Assembly (NCBI GenBank): GCA_023436685.1
Contig: JAEZIL010000162.1
Coordinates: 1 to 5,580 of the forward strand
From: Bacteroidota bacterium
GTDB taxonomy: Bacteria > Bacteroidota > Bacteroidia > Chitinophagales > Chitinophagaceae
Reading direction: 5' to 3'
Length of the DNA: 5,580 bases
Under the pieces are notes generated by a model. That model was not told where the DNA came from, searched no databases, and was given only the letters and a program-made list of their open reading frames with translations. Below, piece by piece: positions 1-5,580 of this stretch (its first letter is position 1; each line of letters begins with the position of its first letter). The position numbers and the translations under genes are program-made.

Positions 1-1133
1 CTCCTGAACGATTTCTCATCGATAACGGCATTGATAAAATTGGTAAAGTCATCCACTGGACCCATTTTCATGGTCTTTACTTCCGCTATCAGTTTAGTTT
101 TGATATCATCAGCCAAATTAGATGGCAGATATGCGCGGCTTGCAGCTGAACATTTTTGCCCCTGGTATTCAAACGCGCCACGTGCCAGGCCAGCTACTAC
201 AGCATCTACATTAGCGCTTGGGTGCACCATTACAAAATCTTTACCACCAGTTTCGCCTACTATGCGCGGATATGATTTGTATTTGGCAATATTTTCGCCA
301 ATGCTTTTCCACATGCTTTGAAACACACCTGTAGAGCCTGTAAAATGTACACCTGCAAAATCGCGGTGATTGTAGCATATATCGCCTACCAACGCACCCG
401 GAGGGTATATAAGGTTGATAACACCCGCCGGTAAACCTGCTTCTATCAGTATTTCCATAAATACGCTGGCACTATATACTTGTGTATTAGCAGGCTTCCA
501 TACTACTACGTTTCCACACATGGCAGGGGCTGTTGGCAGAATACCACCTATTGCTGTAAAATTGAACGGGGTTACAGCCAACACAAACCCTTCAAGCGGG
601 CGATACTCCATAGCATTATGCACACCTTGTGGAGATACAGGCGGCTGCTGGTTATATATTTGAGTAAGAAAATAAACATTGAAACGTAAGAAATCTATCA
701 GCTCACAAGCACTATCAATTTCAGCCTGGTAAGCGTTCTTACTTTGGCCCAGCATAGTAGCTGCATTCATTTTGTAGCGGTATTTTGTAGCCAACAGTTC
801 AGCTGCTTTCAGGAAGATACCTGCACGGTTGTCCCAAGACATATTAGCCCATGCTTCACGAGCGTTCAAGGCTGCATCTATTGCTTGCTTTACATGTTTC
901 GCATCGCTCACACTAAAGGTGCCCAACAAGTGTTTGGTTTCATGCGGCGGCCTTATTTCCATTTTTTCCTTGCTGCGCACTTGCTTTCCGTTAATATACA
1001 TGGGTATATCGCGTGGTTTGCTTTTCATCTCGGCCAGTGCTTCCTGCAGCGCTTTCCTTTCGGCGCTACCGGGGGCATAGTTCAGCACCGGTTCATTCTT
1101 AGGTTCGTTGTAATGGAAATAAGCATTATGCAT
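1..1133 (-). CDS. pruA: 1-pyrroline-5-carboxylate dehydrogenase (L-glutamate gamma-semialdehyde dehydrogenase), 3' part missing
   Basis: This enzyme oxidises glutamate gamma-semialdehyde (from pyrroline-5-carboxylate) to glutamate with NAD+, the second step of proline breakdown, and is expected in the cytoplasm. The visible 377 residues match the aldehyde dehydrogenase ALDH4/P5CDH type. The N-terminus has the family's NEPVLNYAPGS segment (13-23). The coenzyme-binding part has TPFNFTAIGG (188-197), with the oxyanion Asn at 191, and WKPA with Lys213. FTGSTGVF follows at 264-271, then GETGGKDF with the probable general base Glu294, and QGQKCSAASRAY with catalytic Cys328. The family is usually about 540 residues, so roughly 165 C-terminal residues lie beyond the left edge. 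The start at 1133 is chosen because it gives the usual short lead before NEPV and sits about 25 bases after a good -7 element. No frameshift is seen. The gene is divergent from the DUF3667 gene. The enzyme class is secure; the symbol follows the separate, non-PutA form usual in this phylum. Confidence 0.95.
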   Translation of the reverse strand, partial: MHNAYFHYNEPKNEPVLNYAPGSAERKALQEALAEMKSKPRDIPMYINGKQVRSKEKMEIRPPHETKHLLGTFSVSDAKHVKQAIDAALNAREAWANMSWDNRAGIFLKAAELLATKYRYKMNAATMLGQSKNAYQAEIDSACELIDFLRFNVYFLTQIYNQQPPVSPQGVHNAMEYRPLEGFVLAVTPFNFTAIGGILPTAPAMCGNVVVWKPANTQVYSASVFMEILIEAGLPAGVINLIYPPGALVGDICYNHRDFAGVHFTGSTGVFQSMWKSIGENIAKYKSYPRIVGETGGKDFVMVHPSANVDAVVAGLARGAFEYQGQKCSAASRAYLPSNLADDIKTKLIAEVKTMKMGPVDDFTNFINAVIDEKSFR

Positions 1134-1158
1134 AGTAAGTATTCTATTTTTGTGGTTG

Positions 1159-1189
1159 CAAAGGTAATATTAATAGGCTAATGTGAAAA
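1159..1189 (-). promoter_or_regulatory. Probable Bacteroidota-type promoter of the P5C dehydrogenase gene
   Basis: On the minus strand, TACCTTTG occupies 1166-1159 and matches the TAnnTTTG -7 consensus of the Bacteroidota primary sigma factor exactly. A TTTT tract at 1189-1186, 19 bases upstream, can serve as a degenerate -33 element. Transcription would begin near 1152, leaving a leader of about 20 bases before the ATG at 1133. The motif is seen directly; the start point is inferred. Confidence 0.65.
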
Positions 1190-1190
1190 T

Positions 1191-1224
1191 TAGCTGATAT
1201 ATATGCCTTGATAAGGCCAAGCTA
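1191..1224. repeat. Small imperfect inverted repeat upstream of the P5C dehydrogenase promoter
   Basis: GCCTT (1205-1209) and AAGGC (1213-1217) flank a 3-base centre. TAGCT (1191-1195) is mirrored by AGCTA (1220-1224) further out, with unpaired bases between. It lies just upstream of the -33 region of the minus-strand promoter, where an activator or repressor could bind. The arms are short and could be chance in AT-rich DNA. Confidence 0.25.
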
Positions 1225-1227
1225 TAT

Positions 1228-1299
1228 TGTTGTGTTTTGTTGCGTTCAAGGTAAAACCGCTTATTTTGTTGTATTTGTAGTTTTCTGTTGTGTTTTGTT
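1228..1299. repeat. Two direct copies of a 14-bp T/G-rich repeat
   Basis: TGTTGTGTTTTGTT occurs at 1228-1241 and again, identical, at 1286-1299, with starts 58 bases apart. A related but diverged T/G-rich stretch (about 1264-1279) lies between them. The repeats are in the non-coding gap between the divergent P5C dehydrogenase and DUF3667 genes. They may be regulatory sites or remnants of a small repeat; low sequence complexity makes chance similarity possible. Apart from the repeats and promoter sites listed here, I see no gene in 1134-1432. Confidence 0.5.
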
Positions 1300-1380
1300 C
1301 ACTCATGCAATCCCAAGTCATGCCTCCTTCAAACAATAACAAAAATACAACTATTTATTTATTTGGTCAATTGCTGACTC

Positions 1381-1410
1381 TATAGTTTAAATTTAAAAAT
1401 TTAAACTATA
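1381..1410. repeat. 30-bp AT-rich palindrome (14-bp perfect arms, 2-base centre) before the DUF3667 gene
   Basis: The left arm TATAGTTTAAATTT (1381-1394) and right arm AAATTTAAACTATA (1397-1410) are exact reverse complements around a 2-base AA centre. The element ends 22 bases before the ATG at 1433, so it overlaps the promoter or leader of that gene. It could be an operator for a dimeric regulator or a hairpin in the leader RNA. It lacks GC pairs and a following T-run, so it does not look like an intrinsic terminator. The symmetry is seen directly; the function is inferred. Confidence 0.7.
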
Positions 1411-1432
1411 TATTAGCGATACAGATATAACA

Positions 1433-2215
1433 ATGAGCGATCATAGCTATTGCATGAACTGCGGCAAACAGTTAGCCAATAAATTTTGCGATGAATGCGG
1501 ACAAAGTGCTGCCACTCACCGATTTTCGTTAAAACATGTATTTACGCACGACCTGATACATGGTCTCTTCCACTTCGATAAAGGTTTTTTTTATACCGCT
1601 AAAGAGCTGATAACAAGACCAGGCTATTCTATACGTGAATATATAGACGGCAGGCGCGCTAAACACTTTAATTATATCACGTTTCTGCTATTACTGGTAG
1701 CTGCTTATGTATTCTTCCTTACATCGGGTAGCAGCCACTTTGTCGATTCAATGACTAGGGATACCGCCAACAAGGTTAATACCATTATTCACAAATTCAG
1801 TAAGGCATCTTACCTTATAGCCATACCACTATCTGCCATTGCAACAATGCTGTGCTTTAGACGAGCACACCAAAACTTTGCAGAACACCTTGTATTGAAC
1901 ACATATAAATCAGGTGGTACCTTACTAATAAATATTGCCATATCGCTGCTTGCGATGGTATTCGATATGCCTAATATTTTATTCCTGTCGCTAATAGGTT
2001 CTGTACCTTTTATTTACAGTATCTGGTTTTACAATGAGTATTTCAAGCCTGACTATCCCAACAAATGGGCCCGTTATGTAAGATCTTGGTGTGCTGTAAT
2101 ATTATTGCCACTGATCAGCTTTGCAGCCATCTTTGCATTGCTATACTTATTTTACCCTGAAATATTGCAGCAAGGCATAGAAAATCTGCGAAAACCGCCA
2201 GGTATTAAATATTAG
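1433..2215 (+). CDS. DUF3667-like zinc-ribbon integral membrane protein
   Basis: This is a 260-residue protein of unknown function. An N-terminal zinc ribbon is formed by CMNC (Cys7, Cys10) and CDEC (Cys19, Cys22), the latter followed by GQ. Next comes a conserved-looking cytoplasmic segment, with HRFSLKHVFTHD (29-40), DKGFFYTAKELITRPG (49-64) and REYIDGRRAKHFNY (68-81). This order, ribbon, then GF..T..EL...PG, then REYI.G.R...FNY, is the pattern I associate with the Bacteroidota family DUF3667. About five hydrophobic segments follow, near residues 80-97, 126-142, 162-177, 181-199 and 217-240, and a short basic tail ends in KY. It is probably an inner-membrane protein with the zinc ribbon in the cytoplasm. 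No Shine-Dalgarno sequence is seen; the A-rich leader is normal for this phylum. The start is chosen because it places the first Cys pair seven residues in. It is divergent from the P5C dehydrogenase gene and 45 bases ahead of a possible small ORF. The role is unknown; the family call is from memory of the motif pattern. Confidence 0.85.
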   Translation: MSDHSYCMNCGKQLANKFCDECGQSAATHRFSLKHVFTHDLIHGLFHFDKGFFYTAKELITRPGYSIREYIDGRRAKHFNYITFLLLLVAAYVFFLTSGSSHFVDSMTRDTANKVNTIIHKFSKASYLIAIPLSAIATMLCFRRAHQNFAEHLVLNTYKSGGTLLINIAISLLAMVFDMPNILFLSLIGSVPFIYSIWFYNEYFKPDYPNKWARYVRSWCAVILLPLISFAAIFALLYLFYPEILQQGIENLRKPPGIKY

Positions 2216-2260
2216 TGCCCAGATATTGCATTTAAAAAACATAGTTCCTATATTAGAATT

Positions 2261-2434
2261 ATGGAAAAACGCACTCAACTATACATCAAAAGAAAGAATG
2301 CCCTCTGCAGCATTTCATCTAACACAGATATCAAATCATTACTAAAGGCCCAATTCTATGCTTCTAAAAGCATAGTGGTAAAGAAAAACGTATTGAAAAT
2401 GTACAGCAGCTTGTGTGGCAAAGCACAGGCCTAA
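2261..2434 (+). CDS. Possible small basic protein, 57 residues, unknown function
   Basis: An open frame runs from ATG at 2261 to TAA at 2432-2434. The predicted product begins MEKRTQLYIKRKNALC and ends LCGKAQA. It is strongly basic (10 Lys, 2 Arg against one Glu and one Asp), with Cys16 and Cys52 and no membrane segment or signal peptide. It lies 45 bases after the DUF3667 stop on the same strand and just before a strong terminator, so it could be the last gene of that transcript. It has no clear ribosome-binding site, and I do not recognise a family. It fills most of the 295-base gap between the DUF3667 gene and fusA. It may be a real small gene, the decayed end of a longer one, or chance. 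Confidence 0.4.
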   Translation: MEKRTQLYIKRKNALCSISSNTDIKSLLKAQFYASKSIVVKKNVLKMYSSLCGKAQA

Positions 2435-2463
2435 TAACCCTGAATTGATAACCTGCTAAAATA

Positions 2464-2488
2464 AAAGCCCTGCAATTTGCAGGGCTTT
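2464..2488. terminator. Bidirectional intrinsic terminator between convergent genes
   Basis: AAAGCCCTGCA (2464-2474) pairs perfectly with TGCAGGGCTTT (2478-2488) across a 3-base loop. On the minus strand, 23 bases after the fusA stop, it is followed by a U-rich tail (TTTTATTTT when the A tract is counted). On the plus strand, about 30 bases after the small ORF, it runs into GTTATTT. It can therefore end both fusA and the DUF3667/small-ORF transcript. Confidence 0.88.
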
Positions 2489-2510
2489 GTTATTTAAAGA
2501 GGACACTTAA

Positions 2511-4655
2511 TTAAGCGCCTACTTTGTTACCTTTTGTTTTAGCAACTACTTCTTCTTCAATGTTGCGCGGTGCAGGTGAGTAGTGGCTGAATTCCATTAC
2601 TGATGTTGCACGGCCTGAAGACAGTGAGCGCAGTTGTGTAACATAACCGAACATTTCGCTCAGTGGTACTTTAGCTTTAATAACCTGCAGGTTGTTACGG
2701 CTATCCATACCTTCCAGCATAGCGCGACGACGGTTCAAGTCACCGGTTACGTCACCCATGTATTGGTCAGGAGTAGTTACTTCCACTTTCATGATAGGCT
2801 CAAGCAACACTGGTTTTGCTTTACGGCCAGCCTCACGGAAGCCAGATTTAGCACAAAGTTCAAAAGACATTGCATCAGAGTCAACCTGGTGGAAAGAACC
2901 ATCGAAAATACGGATACGCATACTTTCAACTGGGAAACCTGCTAGTGCACCTGTATTCATTGAGCTTTCAAAGCCTTTTTGTATTGCAGGAATAAATTCG
3001 CGAGGAATAGATCCACCAAAGATATCATTCACAAACTGGAAGCTACCTTTACCTTCTTTCAGGAATTCTTCATCAGCAGGGCCAATTTCAAATTGGATAT
3101 CGGCGAATTTACCACGACCACCGGTTTGCTTTTTAAAGATCTCGCGGTGTTCAATCTTCATTGTGAACGCTTCTTTATAAGCAACCTGAGGATTACCCTG
3201 ATTGATTTCTACCTTGAACTCGCGACGCATACGGTCAACGATGATCTCAAGGTGAAGTTCACCCATACCTTGCAGGATGGTTTGACCTGTATCTTCATCA
3301 GTTTTAACACGAAGTGTAGGATCTTCCTCAACCAGCTTAGCTATAGCCATACCCATTTTATCAACATCGGCCTGAGTTTTAGGCTCGATAGCAATAGCGA
3401 TAACCGGTTCCGGTATGAACATGTTTTCCAGAACGATCGGGTGTTTTTCATCGCAAAGCGTATCACCGGTTTTGATATCTTTAAAACCAACCGCTGCACC
3501 AATATCACCTGCTTCGATGAAATCGATAGGGTTTTGTTTGTTAGCGTGCATTTGCATAATACGGCTGATACGCTCATTCTTACCTGAACGTACGTTCAGA
3601 ACGTAAGAACCTGCATCCAGATGGCCAGAGTAAGCGCGGAAGAATGCCAGGCGACCTACGAAAGGATCGGTCATGATCTTGAACGCAAGAGCTGCAAATG
3701 GTTCTTTAGCGTCTGGTTTACGGGTTATTTCTTCACCGTTATCAGGGTTAGTACCTTTAATAGCTTCGATATCTACCGGGCTAGGCAGGTAACGGATAAC
3801 GCAATCCAGCATTTTCTGTACACCTTTATTCTTATAAGAAGAACCGCAAAGCATTGGAATGATGCTTAAATCGATAGTAGCTTTACGGATTGCCTGATGG
3901 ATCTCATCCTCAGAAATACTGTTAGGATCTTCGAAGAATTTTTCCATCAGTTGCTCGTCGTATTCAGCAACAGCTTCAACCAGCTGAGCGCGCCAGTGGT
4001 TAGCATCTTCAACCATATCAGCAGGTATTTCACCTTCAGTATAGGTCATGCCTTGTGTTGCATCATCCCAAACAATAGCTTTCATGGTAACCAGATCTAC
4101 CACACCTTTAAAATTATCTTCAGCACCGATAGGCAGTTGAAGAGGTACAGATTTTGCACCCAGCATGTCGCGCACCTGCTGAACCACCATCAGGAAGTCA
4201 GCACCGATACGGTCCATTTTATTTACGAAACCGATGCGTGGTACACGGTAACGGTTAGCCTGGCGCCATACAGTTTCCGATTGAGGTTCAACACCGTCAA
4301 CCGCTGAGAACAGGGCAACAAGGCCATCCAGTACCCTCATTGAACGCTCTACCTCAACGGTAAAGTCAACGTGGCCCGGAGTATCAATGATATTGAATTT
4401 GTATTTTTTAGCATCAGCAGTTGGCTTACCTAGTAAGGTAGGCAATTGCCAGAAGCAGGTAGTTGCAGCTGAGGTAATGGTGATACCGCGCTCTTGCTCT
4501 TGTGCCATCCAGTCCATGGTAGCCGCACCTTCGTGCACCTCACCAATCTTGTGGTTTACACCAGTGTAATAAAGAATGCGTTCTGTTGTAGTGGTTTTAC
4601 CGGCATCGATGTGCGCTGCAATACCAAAGTTGCGCTGTAAGCGTAAGTCTGCCAT
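2511..4655 (-). CDS. fusA: Translation elongation factor G
   Basis: EF-G is the GTPase that moves tRNAs and mRNA through the ribosome after each peptide bond; with ribosome recycling factor it also splits post-termination ribosomes. The 714 residues are complete and of normal length. The GTPase domain shows the P-loop AHIDAGKT (14-21), the switch I segment [10 protein letters not shown] (56-65), DTPGH (91-95) with catalytic His95, NKMD (145-148) and [10 protein letters not shown] (271-280). Domain II starts near residue 318, and GMGELHLE (463-470) marks domain III. Domain IV has the decoding-site tip [10 protein letters not shown] (584-593) with the conserved His589. Domain V holds LEPIMKVEV (618-626) and ends with [12 protein letters not shown] (681-692). 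All key residues are present, so it appears to be a working canonical EF-G. The start at 4655 gives the usual [17 protein letters not shown] lead. It has its own promoter and terminator and no ribosomal gene beside it, whereas fusA usually sits in the str operon. Confidence 0.98.
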   Translation of the reverse strand: MADLRLQRNFGIAAHIDAGKTTTTERILYYTGVNHKIGEVHEGAATMDWMAQEQERGITITSAATTCFWQLPTLLGKPTADAKKYKFNIIDTPGHVDFTVEVERSMRVLDGLVALFSAVDGVEPQSETVWRQANRYRVPRIGFVNKMDRIGADFLMVVQQVRDMLGAKSVPLQLPIGAEDNFKGVVDLVTMKAIVWDDATQGMTYTEGEIPADMVEDANHWRAQLVEAVAEYDEQLMEKFFEDPNSISEDEIHQAIRKATIDLSIIPMLCGSSYKNKGVQKMLDCVIRYLPSPVDIEAIKGTNPDNGEEITRKPDAKEPFAALAFKIMTDPFVGRLAFFRAYSGHLDAGSYVLNVRSGKNERISRIMQMHANKQNPIDFIEAGDIGAAVGFKDIKTGDTLCDEKHPIVLENMFIPEPVIAIAIEPKTQADVDKMGMAIAKLVEEDPTLRVKTDEDTGQTILQGMGELHLEIIVDRMRREFKVEINQGNPQVAYKEAFTMKIEHREIFKKQTGGRGKFADIQFEIGPADEEFLKEGKGSFQFVNDIFGGSIPREFIPAIQKGFESSMNTGALAGFPVESMRIRIFDGSFHQVDSDAMSFELCAKSGFREAGRKAKPVLLEPIMKVEVTTPDQYMGDVTGDLNRRRAMLEGMDSRNNLQVIKAKVPLSEMFGYVTQLRSLSSGRATSVMEFSHYSPAPRNIEEEVVAKTKGNKVGA

Positions 4656-4687
4656 TGGTTACAATTATTGAATTAGAATTTAAATTA

Positions 4688-4707
4688 TTTGCAAAATGAG
4701 GTGCAAA
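4688..4707. repeat. Short inverted repeat overlapping the fusA -7 element
   Basis: TTTGCA (4688-4693) and TGCAAA (4702-4707) are inverted copies 8 bases apart. The right copy overlaps the fusA -7 box, and the expected start of transcription falls between the two. A regulator could bind here, but six-base arms are easily found by chance. Confidence 0.25.
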
Positions 4708-4735
4708 GGTAGGTATTTAATATGATTTGAGAAAA
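4704..4735 (-). promoter_or_regulatory. Probable fusA promoter (Bacteroidota type)
   Basis: On the minus strand TACCTTTG (4711-4704) matches the -7 consensus exactly. A TTTT tract at 4735-4732 lies 20 bases upstream as a weak -33 element. The predicted start near 4697 gives a leader of about 40 bases before the ATG at 4655. The ten bases TACCTTTGCA are the same as in the P5C dehydrogenase promoter. Confidence 0.7.
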
Positions 4736-4818
4736 TATGAAATGGCTTTTTACGGTCTGCTAAGTGCTTCAGTTTGGCGGGATTTTTATATCTGATTTTC
4801 TGTTTTATGATTTAACAG

Positions 4819-4847
4819 TTTGATAATAAGAATAGGTAATAAATTTG
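4819..4847 (+). promoter_or_regulatory. Probable promoter of the HtrA-family protease gene
   Basis: TAAATTTG (4840-4847) fits TAnnTTTG. TTTG at 4819-4822 lies 17 bases upstream as a -33 element, slightly closer than usual. The start of transcription would be near 4854, leaving about 27 bases before the ATG at 4881. I see no separate stress-sigma or operator site in the remaining 4736-4818 stretch. Confidence 0.5.
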
Positions 4848-4880
4848 ATGTACAGACATTAAAAAGTACGAATCAACGCT

Positions 4881-5580
4881 ATGAAATTTAAATTGCTCCC
4901 CGTTGTTTTTACAGCTGCGATCACATCATTGGCAACATTTTACATAGCAGCTAAGTATCAGGATGACTTGCCCTTTGCTGGTTCTAAAGCCCAACTACCT
5001 GTCAACTATGTACGCTACACCGGAAATACTACCGTAAGCAGTGCTACGCCTATAGATTTCCAGCCGGCTGCTGAAGCTTCGGTAAAGGCTGTAGTGCATG
5101 TTAAAACACAAACTAAAGCACGTGCTGTAACGGCAGAAGACATATTCGGATTTGGCCAAAGATATTATATACCCCCACAAATGGGCTCAGGTTCGGGTGT
5201 AGTAGTATCGCCCGACGGTTATATAGCTACTAACAACCACGTAGTAGCGGGTACCGACAGAGTAACAGTAACATTTAACGACCGTTTGACAGCCCAGGCG
5301 CGTGTAGTAGCTACAGACCCCTCAACAGATATTGCACTGCTTAAAGTAGATGAGAAAGACTTGCCATATATGGAATTTGGTAATTCTGACGACGTAAAGC
5401 TTGGACAATGGGTATTGGCTGTTGGCTACCCTCTTACACTTGATGCTACAGTTACCGCGGGCATAGTTAGTGCAAAGGGGCGTTCATTAGGCATTAACCG
5501 TACACAATCTGCATCGGCAATTGAGGCATTTATTCAAACCGACGCTGCGGTAAATCCCGGCAATAGCGGTGGTGCACTGG
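4881..5580 (+). CDS. DegP/HtrA-family periplasmic serine protease, 3' part missing
   Basis: HtrA-type proteases degrade or refold damaged proteins in the cell envelope. The visible 233 residues begin with a short basic lead and a hydrophobic stretch (about 5-24) that is either a signal peptide or an uncleaved membrane anchor, so the protease should face the periplasm. A linker of about 35 residues follows. The trypsin-like domain begins near residue 60 and holds the full catalytic triad: His120 in ATNNHVV, Asp150 in DPSTDIALLKV, and Ser229 in NPGNSGGAL. The loop before GSGSGVVVS (102-110) is short and lacks the paired cysteines of the long E. coli DegP LA loop. The rest of the protease domain and any PDZ domains lie beyond the right edge, so DegP, DegQ and DegS types cannot be told apart. 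The start is the first ATG after the promoter and gives a proper N-terminal export segment. It is divergent from fusA across a 225-base gap. No frameshift is seen. Confidence 0.95.
   Translation, partial: MKFKLLPVVFTAAITSLATFYIAAKYQDDLPFAGSKAQLPVNYVRYTGNTTVSSATPIDFQPAAEASVKAVVHVKTQTKARAVTAEDIFGFGQRYYIPPQMGSGSGVVVSPDGYIATNNHVVAGTDRVTVTFNDRLTAQARVVATDPSTDIALLKVDEKDLPYMEFGNSDDVKLGQWVLAVGYPLTLDATVTAGIVSAKGRSLGINRTQSASAIEAFIQTDAAVNPGNSGGAL

Noticed and set aside
744..1181. Open frames of up to 145 residues on the plus strand over 1-1181
   Set aside because: They lie antisense to the P5C dehydrogenase frame, whose family motifs are unmistakable; the plus-strand products have no recognisable domain.
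1381..1410. The palindrome read as an intrinsic terminator
   Set aside because: It has almost no GC pairs, no T-run follows on either strand, and no gene ends next to it: both neighbours begin near here and point away.
1134..1432. A mobile-element remnant, tRNA or CRISPR in the largest gene-free gap
   Set aside because: There is no transposase-like frame, no cloverleaf, no regular repeat-spacer pattern and no target-site duplication; only two short direct repeats and two dyads are seen.
2634..4569. Many plus-strand frames of 60-202 residues, and a 78-residue minus-strand frame at 3341-3577
   Set aside because: All fall inside fusA in other frames; EF-G is continuous and complete across the region, so these are shadows.
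4787..4794. TATATCTG as an alternative htrA promoter element
   Set aside because: It has one mismatch to the -7 consensus, and the nearest TTTG is only 10 bases upstream, too close for a -33 element.
4995..5180. A 61-residue minus-strand frame
   Set aside because: It is antisense to the export segment and protease domain of the HtrA gene and has no family features.

Overview
The window reads as an ordinary chromosomal segment of a member of the Bacteroidota, possibly near the Chitinophagaceae. Three observations support this. Promoter-like elements match the Bacteroidota -7 consensus TAnnTTTG, and two share TACCTTTGCA. There is no clear Shine-Dalgarno sequence before the genes. The protein types also fit: a DUF3667-type zinc-ribbon membrane protein, a P5C dehydrogenase with the start typical of this phylum, and an HtrA-type protease with a short N-terminal anchor. 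The family-level placement is inference.

Layout, left to right: (1) 1-1133, minus strand: the first 377 residues of 1-pyrroline-5-carboxylate dehydrogenase (proline to glutamate catabolism), running off the left edge. (2) 1134-1432: a divergent intergenic region with the P5C dehydrogenase promoter, two copies of a 14-bp T/G-rich repeat, a small imperfect dyad, and a near-perfect 30-bp AT-rich palindrome just before the next gene. (3) 1433-2215, plus: a 260-residue DUF3667-like protein with an N-terminal four-cysteine zinc ribbon and about five membrane segments. (4) 2261-2434, plus: a possible 57-residue basic small protein. (5) 2464-2488: a strong hairpin placed to end transcription from both sides. 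(6) 2511-4655, minus: complete elongation factor G (fusA), 714 residues. (7) 4656-4880: a divergent intergenic region with the fusA promoter and a probable htrA promoter. (8) 4881-5580, plus: the first 233 residues of a DegP/HtrA-family periplasmic serine protease with its whole catalytic triad, cut by the right edge.

The genes do not form one pathway or operon. They are amino-acid catabolism, an uncharacterised membrane protein, translation elongation and envelope protein quality control, arranged as divergent or convergent single units. The most notable points are fusA standing alone rather than between rpsG and the following ribosomal genes, and the palindrome before the DUF3667 gene. I see no mobile element, CRISPR array, RNA gene, defence system or other clearly new system here.
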